The notes beneath the pieces were generated by a model that did no database searches, was not told where the DNA came from, and saw nothing but the letters and a program-made list of their open reading frames with translations. Source: DAONDQ01 sp035402645 (GTDB lineage: Bacteria; Cloacimonadota; Cloacimonadia; Cloacimonadales; DAONDQ01). Taken from it: DNA of 25,518 bases. Positions 15,744-24,399 of the stretch are shown piece by piece. Each line of letters begins with the position of its first letter. The stretch's first letter is position 1. The stretch is from contig DAONDQ010000034.1 of the NCBI GenBank assembly GCA_035402645.1, forward strand, positions 1-25,518, written 5' to 3'. The position numbers were made by a program, and so were the translations under genes.

Positions 15744-17957
15744 ATGAAGTTCAAGTTTCTATTTCTTTCACTCATTTTTCTTTTCACAAATATCTATCTA
15801 TTTGCCATATTGCATGTTACAACTGAACGGGCAATTGATTTCGGTAGTAAAAGCCTTGAGAATGTCATTGCATTATCAGATGGTCATTTTGTTTCTTTTA
15901 GTGGTTATGATGTAGATGTGTTTACTATTGAAGGTAATAGCTTGAACTACTGTCAGAAACTACACAGCAATCAATATTATGGTTCTGCTGTAACCTGTGG
16001 AGTCGACACAATTCTAGCAGTCACAAGGCAAAACAGACTCGATGTTTACATCTATGATACGCAAAATGGGCTAAGTTTAATCCGCAACTATACTGTGGAC
16101 GAAATCGACAGCTATGCAGAACCTTATTGGGATAGTGTACTTACTGAAGATGTTTTAATAACTGATGAATTTATTGATAATGGTGATCTCAATACAAGTT
16201 GTTGCCAGAGTATTTATTCATTATCGGGTGTAGAAGAGCCAATTTTGAAATCACGTGCTTATATAAATCCAAATAACCGATTTTCTGGGATTACACATCA
16301 GAACAATCTCTACTATTATTTTGGATGCAATGGCGGTTTCTATGCCTCATCAACTCTTACAAATCAACCGACTGCTATTAATAGCCTTGACGTTGAAGGT
16401 AATAAGATTCTGGCGTGCAAAGTACTTGGTGGTGACCTATATGTAATTTCTATCGATGCTTCTTCACAAAGATGGTTATCAAAATTAAGAACAACCATTG
16501 TTGGAAATGTAGATTCAGGATCTGCTGAGTTCATTGTAGAAAAGACTTGGACGCAACAACTGGAGAATCTGGATTGGCCTGAAATCTCTGATGTCATTGA
16601 CGGGTACGTATATATCACAATGGGAAACAATTCAGAGAATTGCATAGTAAAAAAATACGCCTTTTCAACCTCATCAGAGTGGCAAAATATCAGTACTCAT
16701 AGCTATTCATATAGTTACCTACATCTAGTACCCACTCAAAATGGATTTCTTGCAGTGGGGGGGGATTATGCTCTATTATTAAACAACTTTTTAAATATCC
16801 AAGCCATCGTCCTAGCAAATAATGAGTATTGGTGGTGCTATCATGTCTTTCTGAATCGATATCTTATCCTCGATGATGGTGATTGGTTCAAGCTTTATGA
16901 CTTGGATACGGAATGTTTTCTAAATTTCCAAACACCAGATTTATACCAAAATTATACTTATTATTATGGTGAAAACAAAATACTGTTCATCGGAGATCAG
17001 ATCCAGGTCGTAACTTTGGGAAATGAGGGAATAACAAACATTTTATCATTTCCTAATGTCGATGACCTCTATCATGGCAGTGTCTTAGGAGATAAACTTC
17101 TGCTTTATGGAGATGATGGCATTTCAAAACATCTTTTTCTGTACCAGATCATAGGAAATTCCATCTCTCTGCTACATGATGAAGTGTCTGATCACTTTAT
17201 GTTTATGATGCAATTTTATGACTCAAACCATTTTATCGTGAATACTCAAAATATGGATACTGGATTATGGACTATGTCCTTTTACCGTATAGAATCGGAT
17301 AATTCATTTACTTTAATTAACACTTTTCAAACAACAGACTCGCGAATCTGTGTTGATAGAACAAAAGTAAGCACAGGAACATTCGGAGGGGTTGTGATTG
17401 ATGTATCGCAACCTGACACTCCAGTTGAGTTAACCCATATCACTCAAATTGGGAATGGATTTGATATGACTTTTAATGGTCATACAAACTACCTATTGAG
17501 ATCATATAATAACTCAATCCTGTTGGACGAGAATTTCCAGTATATTGATTACCTTCCCCTGTTTCATCCGCTATTCTTAGATGGAAATAGAATATTATTA
17601 CCGGGGCCTACAAGCGCAGTTATCGTTACTGTAGATGAAATTGTTGCTAACCCACCTGATGAAGAAATACCGGTAAATACAATAACCCAGGTTTTAACTA
17701 ATTACCCAAATCCTTTTAATCCAACCACTACTATCTCCTTTAACATGTCAAAACCATCACAAGTGAAACTATCCGTGTATAACATCAGAGGGCAAAAGGT
17801 TTCACAATTGCTCGATGAGAAAATGGCAATAGGACAACATAAAGTTGTCTGGGATGGAAAAGATGAGCATCACAAAGCTGTCGCTTCCGGGATTTATTTT
17901 ACTAGATTAGAAATTCTTGGGAAAAACGTAACCAAGAAGATGATACTCCTCAAGTAA
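15744..17957 (+). CDS. Large secreted protein with C-terminal type IX-type sorting domain
   Basis: The 737-residue protein has a signal peptide (MKFKFLFLSLIFLFTNIYLFA). The long body is rich in repeated short beta-strand-like segments (for example DGHFVSFSGYDVDVF, GDYALLLNNF, DDGISKHLFLYQI), which suggests a beta-propeller, but no named repeat is recognised. The C-terminus (about 653-737) begins NYPNPFNPTTTISF and ends SGIYFTRL...KKMILLK, the classic sorting/FlgD Ig-like domain. An AAGGCGGG ribosome site precedes ATG 15744. A run of eight G's (16757-16764) lies within the gene and could slip. It is monocistronic, ending at a strong terminator. Confidence 0.85.
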   Translation: MKFKFLFLSLIFLFTNIYLFAILHVTTERAIDFGSKSLENVIALSDGHFVSFSGYDVDVFTIEGNSLNYCQKLHSNQYYGSAVTCGVDTILAVTRQNRLDVYIYDTQNGLSLIRNYTVDEIDSYAEPYWDSVLTEDVLITDEFIDNGDLNTSCCQSIYSLSGVEEPILKSRAYINPNNRFSGITHQNNLYYYFGCNGGFYASSTLTNQPTAINSLDVEGNKILACKVLGGDLYVISIDASSQRWLSKLRTTIVGNVDSGSAEFIVEKTWTQQLENLDWPEISDVIDGYVYITMGNNSENCIVKKYAFSTSSEWQNISTHSYSYSYLHLVPTQNGFLAVGGDYALLLNNFLNIQAIVLANNEYWWCYHVFLNRYLILDDGDWFKLYDLDTECFLNFQTPDLYQNYTYYYGENKILFIGDQIQVVTLGNEGITNILSFPNVDDLYHGSVLGDKLLLYGDDGISKHLFLYQIIGNSISLLHDEVSDHFMFMMQFYDSNHFIVNTQNMDTGLWTMSFYRIESDNSFTLINTFQTTDSRICVDRTKVSTGTFGGVVIDVSQPDTPVELTHITQIGNGFDMTFNGHTNYLLRSYNNSILLDENFQYIDYLPLFHPLFLDGNRILLPGPTSAVIVTVDEIVANPPDEEIPVNTITQVLTNYPNPFNPTTTISFNMSKPSQVKLSVYNIRGQKVSQLLDEKMAIGQHKVVWDGKDEHHKAVASGIYFTRLEILGKNVTKKMILLK

Positions 17958-17973
17958 TTTATTCAATAAATAC

Positions 17974-18005
17974 AAAGCCGGTTGTTTCTGCAACCGGCTT
18001 TTTTA
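17974..18005. terminator. Strong terminator between convergent genes
   Basis: AAAGCCGGTTG (17974-17984) and CAACCGGCTTT (17991-18001) form an 11-bp stem with a six-base loop and a T run on the plus strand. On the minus strand the stem is followed by TTTGTATTTA, so it may also serve the protease gene. Confidence 0.88.
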
Positions 18006-18030
18006 TCACTTAAAAATATCACATGTGAAT

Positions 18031-21000
18031 TTATTCTCTAACTGTCGTCACCTTATAGAATGCCTTCTCCTGTGTAAAGGTGACCGGGTCATAGAACACC
18101 GTCTGGCTGGAAGGTACTGTACCAATCATGACAGCGTCCGAGAAATCCTGTTTATAAGCTTTGTACACATTATAACCTGTCGGAAAACCAAAACCCTCAG
18201 GGGGAGACCACGTCAAAACAGCCCTCTCGTTTTCTTCATCAATCACTACACTTAGATTAGTAGGTGCAGATAAAGTCGCGGAACCTACATTCAGGGTTAA
18301 AGGTATGATGATGACCGGGTTTGCTGTGCAGTTACTGGTTATGGTGATCTGGGACGTATAGGTTCCCGGTGAAAGTCCAATGGATGTAAACTGCACCATA
18401 TACGAATAGGAGCTCATTGGACCAATGGAACCCGTGATATAATTGGTGGTTTCAAACCTTGTCCATGGAGTGGATGTTTCTTCATAACTCTGCTTAGTGA
18501 CAACTACCTTGTCCACGCATATGGTATAATAGGTTGAACCTGCTCCAACAAAGGAAATGTAATAAGTAGACGAAAGATTGGGTAAGGTGATGATCTCTCT
18601 CGTCCAATCCGAAATTCTTGTCGAATAAGAAGCTAATTGGGTCCATGTACCACCTGATGAAGTCTTGTAATACACTCCCAAGCCTCCGCTTCCCCCTGAT
18701 TGCGTTGGTACCTGTGTATGCCAGAAAGTGAGAATAGCGGAAGTGGCGAGACTTAGATCCATAACGGGTGCGGTAAGCCTTGTAATAGCAGCGGCAGTCA
18801 AGCAGGTAAACCTGGCATTGTATAGCCCATCATAAGCTGTTGTCGGATTGCTGTTATTATATCCGCCTGTAGCCACTGTCCACGGACGGCTGCCTGTTTC
18901 ATTCGTGGACGTCCAACCCAACGGAATCGTACTCAGTGTCGGGAAAGTTTCATTCAGCATACTTTGTGTCGTGCAGGGCAGATATGCCAGAAAGTTGACT
19001 GTCGGGCTGTTCCAATTGGAGATATGCAAAGTTTCCACAGAATAAGTGTCCACATCCAGGTTCTCCGTGAATGATTGCGGCCACCATTGGATATCCGGAT
19101 TCGTATTGGTGGAATATGCAGGTATTGTTAAATGATCAAGAAATGCCTTCCCCACATGGGTGGCCCCACTCCCCTGGGTATATTCCCATTTGAAAGTGTG
19201 TACTCCGGAAGTGACACTACCACTACATATTCCCCAACTATAATTTCCAGTCCAAGTCTGAATCAATGCCCCATCGATGTAGAGTTTGAGTACGTCATTA
19301 TTCAACTGGGAGAAAATCCTTCGATAGAATGAATAAGTGCCTGCTGTAGTTATATTCAAGGTACAGGAGAGCACACTGGTCTGACCTGCTGTGGATATCT
19401 CTCCTGAACGAACATCCTTGCTACCGCAGAATGGGTCATAAGTATCGAGATACCAATCAGCATTCCCGGAAGTGACCCAAGGTAGTGTTGCCAGATAAGT
19501 TGCTTCAAATTCATCTGTTGCAGAATTTAATAAATACTCCCCGACTGTATAAAATGACGAACTGCCCGCATTATTAAAAGCTTTTGCCTTGATGCTGTGA
19601 GTACCCACTAAAATTCCGGTAGTATTCCAATCCCAGTAATAAGGAGAACTTGAATCTGTATATGAGGGAGTGGTTGCATTATCCAAGTAAAATTCAACCC
19701 TATTGATACCTGTACCGGCAAGAGGATCAGTTGCAAGCACTTCTACCCTAATAGTTGTACCGACAATAATCCCGTGTGAAGTAATGGGGGTTGTGATTTT
19801 GCAATAAGGGATGCCGCTACTCACACTATTGACTGCAGCTTGTGCGTTAACCAAGCCATAACCTGTATACTGATCCCATCCCGGGTGAGTGGTTGCATCC
19901 ATATCAATAGCTGTTGCAGCAAGAACTGTGTATACTTGGTTTGGGGTCAGAGAGGGATTTAAGCACTTGAGAAGAGCTGCCACACCTGCAACATAGGGTG
20001 TGGCACAGGATGTTCCGTTGAACCACCGCTCATAATCGTCAGAACTGTATCCTCTTCCTCCCATGATATCCGTAGTTGGCAAAATCGTTGGACCCATGAT
20101 ATCCACAGAATAACGGTCAAAGGAACTGGAGCCCCAGTTGGAACCCCACCAGTACTCCCCATCGGCAGAAGTGGGAGATTTTCTTTGTCCATCAGGACTT
20201 GCTGCTCCCACGCTCATGACATAATAATTATAAGCGGGATAGCAAATGGGAGAATGATTATCATTCCCGGTTGCAGCGAACATTGGTATCCCGGCATTAT
20301 AGGCATAGAATAACTCGTTATCGTAATAAGTATTATCAAGTGATCCATTCGTGGAACCGAAACTCATGCTAATCACATCCGCCCCGTGGTCTGCAGCATA
20401 AACCAGTGCATTTTTGATACCTGTTGTACTCAGATATCCCCAACTATCTGCTACCTTTAGCGGCATTATGGAGCAATAGCCTGCAACACCGGTAATTCCA
20501 AGAGAATTGTTCCCTTTCCCGGCAGCGATACCTGCTGTGCAGGTGCCGTGTGCTTCATTATATGTATAATCAGGATATGGGTCACCACATCCAAAGTCGT
20601 AGCCTGTCACATAGCGGATATCAGGGTGGATCATCTCAAAGCCTGAATCTATGATCGCTATGATGATGTTGGCATTACCCAGGCTCTGAGCTCCGTCCCA
20701 GGCAAGTTGTGCATTGCTGTCAAATCCTGCCAAACCGACATGAGTACCGGAATGGCTACCACCCGGATTGTTCGCTGGAGACCATGCCGGGAACTGAACC
20801 GTATTGTTATGTCCCCAGTTGTTCGCATAAAAAGTATCATTGGGAGTAAACATTGGATAAAAGTAATGATCCGGTTGCACTTCTTCAATCCATTTGCTCT
20901 TACCAAAATCCGTTACAGCTTTCAAAATATCAGTTCCCACAGGAACCTGGACAACAAACCAGCGATTAAATCCGGTTTTTTCCTCCCAGTCCGTATCTTT

Positions 21001-21261
21001 GGGTCTGATATGAGCACGAATCACTGCCGTTGCTTTCAGTACAGACAGTTTCCCATCCAATTCCCTGATCCCAAAGGCTGATGAACGGGTATTGTATTCT
21101 TGGGGTAATTGCGTCTGCGTAATGGCTTCCTTCGTCAGTTTCACCAGGAATCTGTCACAGGCAAACTGCGGTTTGGGTTTATTGTCACCCACAGGAGCAT
21201 TGGCATGCAGAAATGTGAATGTCATGGTAAGGAAAAAAAGAAGTATAAAGAGTCTCTTCAT
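18031..21261 (-). CDS. Secreted subtilisin-like serine protease (S8), multidomain
   Basis: The 1076-residue protein has a signal peptide (to about residue 20) and a propeptide-like region. The S8 domain (about 190-475) has Asp205 (IIDSG), His238 (HGTCTAG), oxyanion Asn333 (TGND) and Ser418 (NGTSCATPYVAG). Then follow a bacterial Ig-like domain (about 490-578), a beta-sandwich region (about 585-715), an Ig-like domain interrupted by a MAM/anchor-J-like module (about 718-992) and a final fibronectin-III-like domain (about 995-1076) ending FYKVTTVRE. All catalytic residues are present. It lacks the sorting domain seen in the other secreted proteins here. AGGTGA (21265-21270) fixes the start. It probably digests extracellular protein. 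Confidence 0.93.
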   Translation of the reverse strand: MKRLFILLFFLTMTFTFLHANAPVGDNKPKPQFACDRFLVKLTKEAITQTQLPQEYNTRSSAFGIRELDGKLSVLKATAVIRAHIRPKDTDWEEKTGFNRWFVVQVPVGTDILKAVTDFGKSKWIEEVQPDHYFYPMFTPNDTFYANNWGHNNTVQFPAWSPANNPGGSHSGTHVGLAGFDSNAQLAWDGAQSLGNANIIIAIIDSGFEMIHPDIRYVTGYDFGCGDPYPDYTYNEAHGTCTAGIAAGKGNNSLGITGVAGYCSIMPLKVADSWGYLSTTGIKNALVYAADHGADVISMSFGSTNGSLDNTYYDNELFYAYNAGIPMFAATGNDNHSPICYPAYNYYVMSVGAASPDGQRKSPTSADGEYWWGSNWGSSSFDRYSVDIMGPTILPTTDIMGGRGYSSDDYERWFNGTSCATPYVAGVAALLKCLNPSLTPNQVYTVLAATAIDMDATTHPGWDQYTGYGLVNAQAAVNSVSSGIPYCKITTPITSHGIIVGTTIRVEVLATDPLAGTGINRVEFYLDNATTPSYTDSSSPYYWDWNTTGILVGTHSIKAKAFNNAGSSSFYTVGEYLLNSATDEFEATYLATLPWVTSGNADWYLDTYDPFCGSKDVRSGEISTAGQTSVLSCTLNITTAGTYSFYRRIFSQLNNDVLKLYIDGALIQTWTGNYSWGICSGSVTSGVHTFKWEYTQGSGATHVGKAFLDHLTIPAYSTNTNPDIQWWPQSFTENLDVDTYSVETLHISNWNSPTVNFLAYLPCTTQSMLNETFPTLSTIPLGWTSTNETGSRPWTVATGGYNNSNPTTAYDGLYNARFTCLTAAAITRLTAPVMDLSLATSAILTFWHTQVPTQSGGSGGLGVYYKTSSGGTWTQLASYSTRISDWTREIITLPNLSSTYYISFVGAGSTYYTICVDKVVVTKQSYEETSTPWTRFETTNYITGSIGPMSSYSYMVQFTSIGLSPGTYTSQITITSNCTANPVIIIPLTLNVGSATLSAPTNLSVVIDEENERAVLTWSPPEGFGFPTGYNVYKAYKQDFSDAVMIGTVPSSQTVFYDPVTFTQEKAFYKVTTVRE

Positions 21262-21272
21262 AAATCACCTCA

Positions 21273-21286
21273 CAAATCATGATTTG
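21273..21286. promoter_or_regulatory. Perfect 14-bp palindrome upstream of the protease
   Basis: CAAATCATGATTTG is its own reverse complement. It lies immediately upstream of the AGGTGA ribosome site of the protease, in the presumed leader, so it could be an operator for a dimeric regulator. No regulator gene is adjacent. Confidence 0.35.
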
Positions 21287-21450
21287 CAATGTAAAATGAA
21301 TAGGATTCGATATTCTTGTTGTAAAGATAAAAATTATAATTCTATGATAATCTTTGAGATGAGTGCTTTGCTTTGCGACTTTTACTTAGTGGCACAACAA
21401 GCAAATACCCATCAACCTACTAATCGATTATCAGGCTTCCACCATTGAAC

Positions 21451-21538
21451 ATTACGGTATTATTACGGTATCATTACGGTACTAATACGGTAAATTACCG
21501 TATTAGTACCGTAATGGTATGGTATTGGTACTGTATTG
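21451..21538. repeat. 11-bp iterons forming a 43-bp perfect palindrome
   Basis: Four direct 11-base units begin at 21451, 21462, 21473 and 21484 (ATTACGGTATT, ATTACGGTATC, ATTACGGTACT, AATACGGTAAA). Four inverted and progressively degenerate units follow from 21495. Arms 21473-21493 and 21495-21515 are 21-base perfect inverses around A21494, extended one pair by C21472/G21516. Spacing of one helical turn puts every CGGTA core on the same face of DNA. Confidence 0.85.
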
Positions 21539-21593
21539 AATTAAACGCGAACTATTAAAAGATAATTCTGCAGCTATAAAGAGACAACTAAAA

Positions 21594-21742
21594 CTGCAAA
21601 TAAGGACACGAAAACTGCAAATCGGGATTTTGGGGCTAACTTTGGCAGTTCATGGCGACTGACCCTCATCGACAAAACGGACACCATAAACTGCAAATAA
21701 GGACACCATTTCTGCAAAAACGGTCACGAAAACTGCAAATTT
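21594..21742. repeat. 21-bp-phased CTGCAAA repeats, possible IS21-type end
   Basis: CTGCAAA occurs at 21594, 21615, 21691, 21712 and 21733. Within each cluster the spacing is exactly 21 bases, and a degenerate unit fits at 21670. Full units resemble CTGCAAATAAGGACACCA. All copies face the same way. IS21-family elements carry several repeats at each end, and this looks like one such end without its transposase genes. Iterons or operator sites are alternatives. Confidence 0.6.
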
Positions 21743-21811
21743 GCTTTCCCAAATCTTAACTTACGAGATTACAATATGATATGATTTTAGAATAATGACC
21801 ATTGACGTGAC

Positions 21812-22435
21812 CTAAACCCTGATCAATACAAGGTTGTAGACCAGTTGTGGGTTATCTCCGGGTCTGCCGATACCGACATTGATTGTGAGCTTAGTGCCAT
21901 TGAGTTTGATATCGTTTATGAATAATAAGGTATCGCACATGGAAGTGAGGATGACCTGCGGTTCAATGGTATAACCTTCTAATGTATGAACAGAGTATTT
22001 ATCGGCACCGATGATAGCCGGTACTTGTCCGGTCTGATCTCCTTTGCCTTGGTTGGCTGTGAGAGTCTCGTAGCTTAGCTTTGAGAAAAGCAGACTGCTG
22101 GATTTGATATGCTTTGATGTTATGCAATCTTCTGCAAGAGCTTCTGCGGTAATACAATTCTTCTGAAAGGCACTTTTATCCAGCTTGCCGATGATGGTTA
22201 CCTTACCGCTGTTACCTCCGTGTCCGTCGGTCTTGTTATCCCATATTTCATATAGACCGTTATCCTCTTCAGTGAGCCTGTCAGTCTCGTAATAGCCTGA
22301 GTCTGGCAGGAATTCTCTGAGACTGATGCCGGAGTCGAAAATCTGTCCGGGACGTACCAGCCGAACTTCCAGATTGGAGATGGGGACTCTGGATGAGCCA
22401 AGCATCTGGTAATAGCTGATGCCAAATTTATACAT
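21812..22435 (-). CDS. Phage tail fibre/spike-like protein, last gene of the tail module
   Basis: The 207-residue protein has a head-like N-terminal domain (about 1-80) resembling phage proteins that attach to the baseplate. It then has the linker AFQKNCITAEALAEDCITSKHIKSS (about 90-114), a pattern common in tail-fibre connectors, and a beta-rich C-terminus (about 130-207) ending VYNLVLIRV. AGGAGC (22441-22446) lies five bases before the ATG. It is probably a receptor-binding or structural fibre component. Identity is inferred from the linker style and position; no enzymatic motif is visible. Downstream lies the repeat-rich spacer, so this is the end of the module. Confidence 0.6.
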   Translation of the reverse strand: MYKFGISYYQMLGSSRVPISNLEVRLVRPGQIFDSGISLREFLPDSGYYETDRLTEEDNGLYEIWDNKTDGHGGNSGKVTIIGKLDKSAFQKNCITAEALAEDCITSKHIKSSSLLFSKLSYETLTANQGKGDQTGQVPAIIGADKYSVHTLEGYTIEPQVILTSMCDTLLFINDIKLNGTKLTINVGIGRPGDNPQLVYNLVLIRV

Positions 22436-22481
22436 GGTCTGCTCCTATATTTATTTAAATCTTTATTTCTTTATTTATTGA

Positions 22482-22928
22482 TTAGGTGAGACTGAGGGTC
22501 TCTTCCGTTATCTCCACCCACGAGTTAAAATCGATAAATGGCAGAGTGCCGGTATATCTGCTGATAGCTGTGAACTTGATTTTATCAGGCTCAGAGTGCA
22601 GGTCATCAGTGCATTTGGGGAGGGATTCGATGGTGACAGGGAACTGCATCTGATGGCTGTGCCCTTCCTGCTCGTACTCCAGAAAGAAATCACCTTCCTG
22701 AGTCAGGAAGTACAGCATGGCATTGTATTCAGCAGGCAGGAGATAGGCTTCGATGCTGAAGCTATCCTCTCTATATAAGTCTCTCCTTTTGATGAGAGAA
22801 GGGTCAAAAGCATTCTTCTTCTCGATGCGGTACTTCTGCTTAGGTTCGTAATCGACCTCTCCAGTATCGCAGGTGATAATACTAATCCCGCTGTCATCTC
22901 TCCTGATCATTCTAAATCCGATAATCAT
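22482..22928 (-). CDS. Small phage tail/baseplate protein
   Basis: I prefer ATG 22928 because it overlaps the stop of the upstream gene in an ATGA arrangement and has AAGG about ten bases upstream. An in-frame ATG at 22937 is possible. The 148-residue product begins MIIGFRMIRRDDSG and is beta-rich, with AYLLPAEYNAMLYFLTQEGDFFLEYEQEG in the middle. This resembles small tail-tube or distal-tail accessory proteins encoded after the tape measure. No firm family assignment is possible; position and operon structure support a tail role. Confidence 0.6.
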   Translation of the reverse strand: MIIGFRMIRRDDSGISIITCDTGEVDYEPKQKYRIEKKNAFDPSLIKRRDLYREDSFSIEAYLLPAEYNAMLYFLTQEGDFFLEYEQEGHSHQMQFPVTIESLPKCTDDLHSEPDKIKFTAISRYTGTLPFIDFNSWVEITEETLSLT

Positions 22929-24397
22929 ATCAGCCATGCCTTGATCTTGTATTCATCATTGATATAGTCACGTTCCACCTCAGTAACGGCATAGATGATG
23001 TTCCTGATCCTGATTTTGGAATATAGGTTCAGACTGTAAGTGGTCAGACTGTCTATGGTCGTATCTATCTCCCACTTGGCATCATAGAAGTCAAACAGGT
23101 ATTGAGTGACAAAGGATTGCAGTTGCTTCGTATCTCCGGTCAGGATTTCCAGGACTGAAGCATCTGCTCTCTCCTGATTGCCACGCTTGGTGGTTAAGGA
23201 GACAACATCCTCATCGGCTATATCTATTATAGTAGAGTTGTAATTGTCCTTGTTACGGAAGATGATGGTGCCACTGGGATCGGTATAGATGGTTGCATTA
23301 TAGAGCAGAAGCATCATCTGCAGGGTTTTCAGATTGGGGGTTTTCTCATCTGAGTATTCAGTATAGGCTTTACCGGGATGAAGATGAGCCGGAAAGACAT
23401 TGCCATGAAAGTAAGATGAGATTTCGACATTGACTGTGTGACTGCTCCCATAGCTATTGCCGTCCTGAATGGCAGTCGTTGTCAGAGTGTTGAGATCTGT
23501 CTCTAAGATGCCATACTCATTAAAGAAGGTAATGAAGTCAGCATACTCAGTATCCAGATCAGTGAGGGCAAGCTTCCAGTCGGTGCGCTTATCATATTCA
23601 TGGATGACCGGACAGATGTTATTATAGTAACGGTATATCCTGCCTCTGTACTTGCCTTGGTACTGGATGCTGGTCGGACCGGTATGAGTAGCTTGGATAA
23701 TCTTCTTATAGGCAAAGATGAAGGTTACTGTATTGGAGATGGTATCGATCTTGTATCCCCACTTGGGTGCTGTCCATGAGTTGGCATGGAAGACATAAAC
23801 CCAGCCACCTCCATTGGGTAGCAAGACCTGCATATCCTGATATTCGGCAGTACTGAGAGGAATATTCTCCACATGCACATTGGGCAGATTGCACTGATTG
23901 GAATAGGGTACGTCAATGGGGATTTTAGCTTCGATATCCTGCAGGAAGTAACCTAATATATAGTAAGGCAGATAACCTCCTGTAATTCCATAATAATGCT
24001 CAATATCACTGTAAACGGAGAGCAGTTTGATCTTATCATAACAGGTCAGCTTCAGGATACCGGAAGCGATATCAAAGCTCAATTGAGAGGTATCTATGAT
24101 GCCGGAGAAGAAGAGAACCGTATCCCTATAAATCTTCACTTCGTATTTACTGATATAGCGTTCATGCTCATTATTACCTGAGAGGATATAGGTACTGATC
24201 CAAGTGGTGGGGAAACACTCAAAGAGCAATCGTTTGGGTTCTCTACTGTAATTGGAGACAGATGCCAGTTTATCAGAAGATACGCTCAGCGATAGTACTT
24301 GTCTGTCATCTGTTGTATCTATCAGACTATGCTTAATCTGATTGTAATCAGGGTCATCAGTCTTACCATTGATAAAGTCTATTCTAAAGAGGTTCAT
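22925..24397 (-). CDS. Phage tail protein, probable baseplate hub-like component
   Basis: The 490-residue protein follows the tape-measure gene with a two-base gap, where siphophages and myophages encode distal-tail and hub proteins. The N-terminus (MNLFRIDFINGKTDD) is followed by beta-rich segments such as YISKYEVKIYRDTVLFFSGIIDTSQLSFD, typical of tail-ring folds in which a tail protein describes its own axis. The C-terminal YSKIRIRNIIYAVTEVERDYINDEYKIKAWLI is typical of hub proteins of the gp27/gp44 type. No lysozyme or peptidase motif is visible. The ribosome site before ATG 24397 is weak, so translation may depend on the upstream gene. Confidence 0.6.
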   Translation of the reverse strand: MNLFRIDFINGKTDDPDYNQIKHSLIDTTDDRQVLSLSVSSDKLASVSNYSREPKRLLFECFPTTWISTYILSGNNEHERYISKYEVKIYRDTVLFFSGIIDTSQLSFDIASGILKLTCYDKIKLLSVYSDIEHYYGITGGYLPYYILGYFLQDIEAKIPIDVPYSNQCNLPNVHVENIPLSTAEYQDMQVLLPNGGGWVYVFHANSWTAPKWGYKIDTISNTVTFIFAYKKIIQATHTGPTSIQYQGKYRGRIYRYYNNICPVIHEYDKRTDWKLALTDLDTEYADFITFFNEYGILETDLNTLTTTAIQDGNSYGSSHTVNVEISSYFHGNVFPAHLHPGKAYTEYSDEKTPNLKTLQMMLLLYNATIYTDPSGTIIFRNKDNYNSTIIDIADEDVVSLTTKRGNQERADASVLEILTGDTKQLQSFVTQYLFDFYDAKWEIDTTIDSLTTYSLNLYSKIRIRNIIYAVTEVERDYINDEYKIKAWLI

Positions 24398-24399
24398 AG

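Larger units (their letters stand above)
21262..21811. other. 550-bp repeat-rich spacer between protease and phage-tail genes
   Basis: No gene is supported. It contains a 14-bp palindrome near the protease start (21273-21286), a possible minus-strand TATAAT (21333-21338), the 11-bp iteron/palindrome array (21451-21538) and the 21-bp-phased CTGCAAA array (21594-21739). Two distinct repeat arrays exactly where a phage module begins suggest a junction. Confidence 0.6.

Noticed and set aside
21451..21742. Possible CRISPR array
   Set aside because: The units are 11 or 21 bases in direct succession without unique spacers, and no cas gene is present.
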